Positions 63,028 to 64,000 of a DNA stretch of 64,000 nt are shown in pieces (position 1 is the stretch's first letter; each line of letters opens with the position of its first letter). The notes under the pieces were generated by a model that ran no database searches, had not been told where the DNA came from, and worked only from the letters and a program-made list of their open reading frames with translations. The DNA is from Periplaneta americana. Lineage: Eukaryota > Arthropoda > Insecta > Blattodea > Blattidae. The position numbers and the translations under genes were made by a program. The stretch spans positions 159,562,102 to 159,626,101 of the forward strand of contig NC_091132.1 in the NCBI RefSeq assembly GCF_040183065.1, written 5' to 3'.

Positions 63028-64000
63028 AGTTCTCACTGAGCGACGAGTGGAGCTGGATGTGAATGACCGCGTGCCGTATAAAGTAGCGAAGAGAAAATAG
63101 TACAAACAAATTGTTCTAAAGTTTAAAGAATTGTGAAGTGAGTGTTTCAAGTAAAATGGATCTGGAAAGTCTTAGGGAAAGCATCGTTAAAATTAATAAG
63201 AAGATAGAAGAATTGCAAGAGGAGAACATGATGTTGAAGAGGAAAGTGAAAGACTTAGAAGAAGAGAAGCGGAAGAATAATTTAGTATTTTTCGGGATCG
63301 AAGAACAGGAAAGACAGCAATCTTGGGAAACATGAAGTGATACTGACTGTGTCCTGGGAGGGGATGGGATTAGATATTAGTAACGGACAAGTGAAAGAGG
63401 TCTACAGAGTGGGACATGGGGCTAACCGGCCTATACTAGTCAAATTGGCGAACTTTATAGTAAAGGATATGATAATGAGCAAAAAGAGTGAGTTAAAAGA
63501 CTCTAATATTAGCATCGATAGTGACTTTGATTATGAAGTGAGGTGCAGGAGGAAAGAGTTAGTGCCTTTTTTGAAAGCGGCAAGGTCAAACAGTCACTAT
63601 GTGAGGCTAGTGAAGGACAAGTTAAAAATTAATGGCGAGACTTTCGACGTAGAGTTATGTTTGGACAGCGTAAATAAATCTGGAATAGGTGAAAATATAA
63701 GCGAAGAAAAAAGAAAAATGCTTAAGGATAAAGTAATGGGGATAGTGAAAGAAAACTCATTTAGTACGAGGAACGAAGGCGTGAAGAGCAAGAAACCTGA
63801 CATGCTAGAGAGTGCGGATGTCGGAGTTTTGTCGAGGACAGCAAATTCCGATCGAGAAGCATGCGGCAGATCGACGACCCCGGCCCGGTGGATGACGAAA
63901 GGTGAAGAGAGAGGGAAGACCGTGAGGAGTCGAGAGGGGAAAAGTGGCATGAACGTATGGAAGAAATCTGTAGTGACGTCACCACAAGGTCACAACAAGA
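63028..64000 (+). mobile_element. 5' end of a LINE, continuing off the window
   Basis: Begins AGTTCTCACTGAGCGACGAG exactly at the break in the SINE4 target repeat. That the 5' leader is present suggests a full-length insertion. ORF1 starts at 63156 and the element runs past 64000. Unit A lacks it. Confidence 0.75.
63156..64000 (+). pseudogene. LINE ORF1 protein, frameshifted, partial
   Basis: MDLESLRESIVKINKKIEEL begins a coiled coil (to about residue 50; heptads in EENMMLKRKVKDLEEE), then KNNLVFFGIEE, typical of ORF1/L1-like RNA-binding proteins, then a TGA at 63333. A shifted frame continues: NGQVKEVYRVGHGANRP, LVKLANFIVKDMIMSKKSEL, YEVRCRRKELVPFLKAARS, consistent with an RRM-like fold. 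It then becomes a basic, disordered region to the window edge. Role: binds LINE RNA during retrotransposition. The single frameshift near 63333 may be a real mutation or an error. Confidence 0.7.

Overview
This is a eukaryotic, AT-rich, intron- and transposon-laden window, almost certainly from an insect. The protein families (RTE/BovB-type and Jockey/R1-type LINEs, a Penelope-like element, Tc1/mariner, hAT and PIF/Harbinger elements, abundant tRNA-derived SINEs) and the multi-exon C2H2 zinc-finger genes with an acidic N-terminus starting MDxIKKEPEVDPLAIQ resemble what I know from blattodean genomes, most likely the American cockroach Periplaneta americana. The species call is inference from memory of those families, not from a search.

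The only host protein genes I can support are members of a tandem cluster of C2H2 zinc-finger genes, all on the minus strand. Each has four coding exons: a 93-bp start exon, an exon of about 135 bp, an 83-bp exon ending in phase 2, and one long zinc-finger exon. From right to left: gene 1 (partial; exon 3 at 61193-61275, finger exon at 54455-56067, with a frameshift and earlier exons off the right edge); gene 2 (complete, 45982 down to 28187, about 528 residues, 13 intact fingers); gene 3 (exon 1 at 11045-11137, exon 2 at 1049-1186, remainder off the left edge). Downstream of each finger exon lies a decayed continuation of the finger array.

The window is mostly two copies of one segmental duplication. 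Unit A starts near 7075 and unit B near 43352 (offset about 36.3 kb). They can be followed side by side through exon 1, the intergenic region, the finger exon and exon 3, to about 37230 (A) and 63022 (B). The A/B junction lies inside a chimeric LINE at 43351. This suggests a tandem duplication with breakpoints in two unrelated LINEs, and it makes gene 2 a gene whose exon 1 and exons 2-4 lie on opposite sides of the junction.

Having two copies allows dating: an element in one copy is checked against the empty site in the other. Shared (older) insertions: a SINE at 7598/43882, a solo LTR at 23500/53211, LINE fragments and a MITE at 31881/57550. A-only: a SINE and a LINE fragment at 8.5-9.3 kb, a Tc1-type relic at 9486, a Penelope-like element at 12296, a triple nest (Tc1/mariner containing hAT containing LINE) at 19934-23494, two TIR elements inside the solo LTR, a TIR element inside a SINE at 29813, and a mariner at 32926. 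B-only: an unclassified hairpin element at 48993, a second Penelope fragment at 57994, a composite Tc1-type element at 58768, and LINEs at 61353 and 63028.

I found no CRISPR array, bacterial gene, rRNA gene or true tRNA gene; every tRNA-like sequence belongs to a SINE. I did not find a convincing new multi-gene system. The most unusual items are the decayed zinc-finger tail, the chimeric duplication junction, the 5'-inverted Penelope element with ribozyme-like 3' hairpins, a snap-back tRNA SINE, and a four-fold GTAAC-N4-GTTAC repeat.
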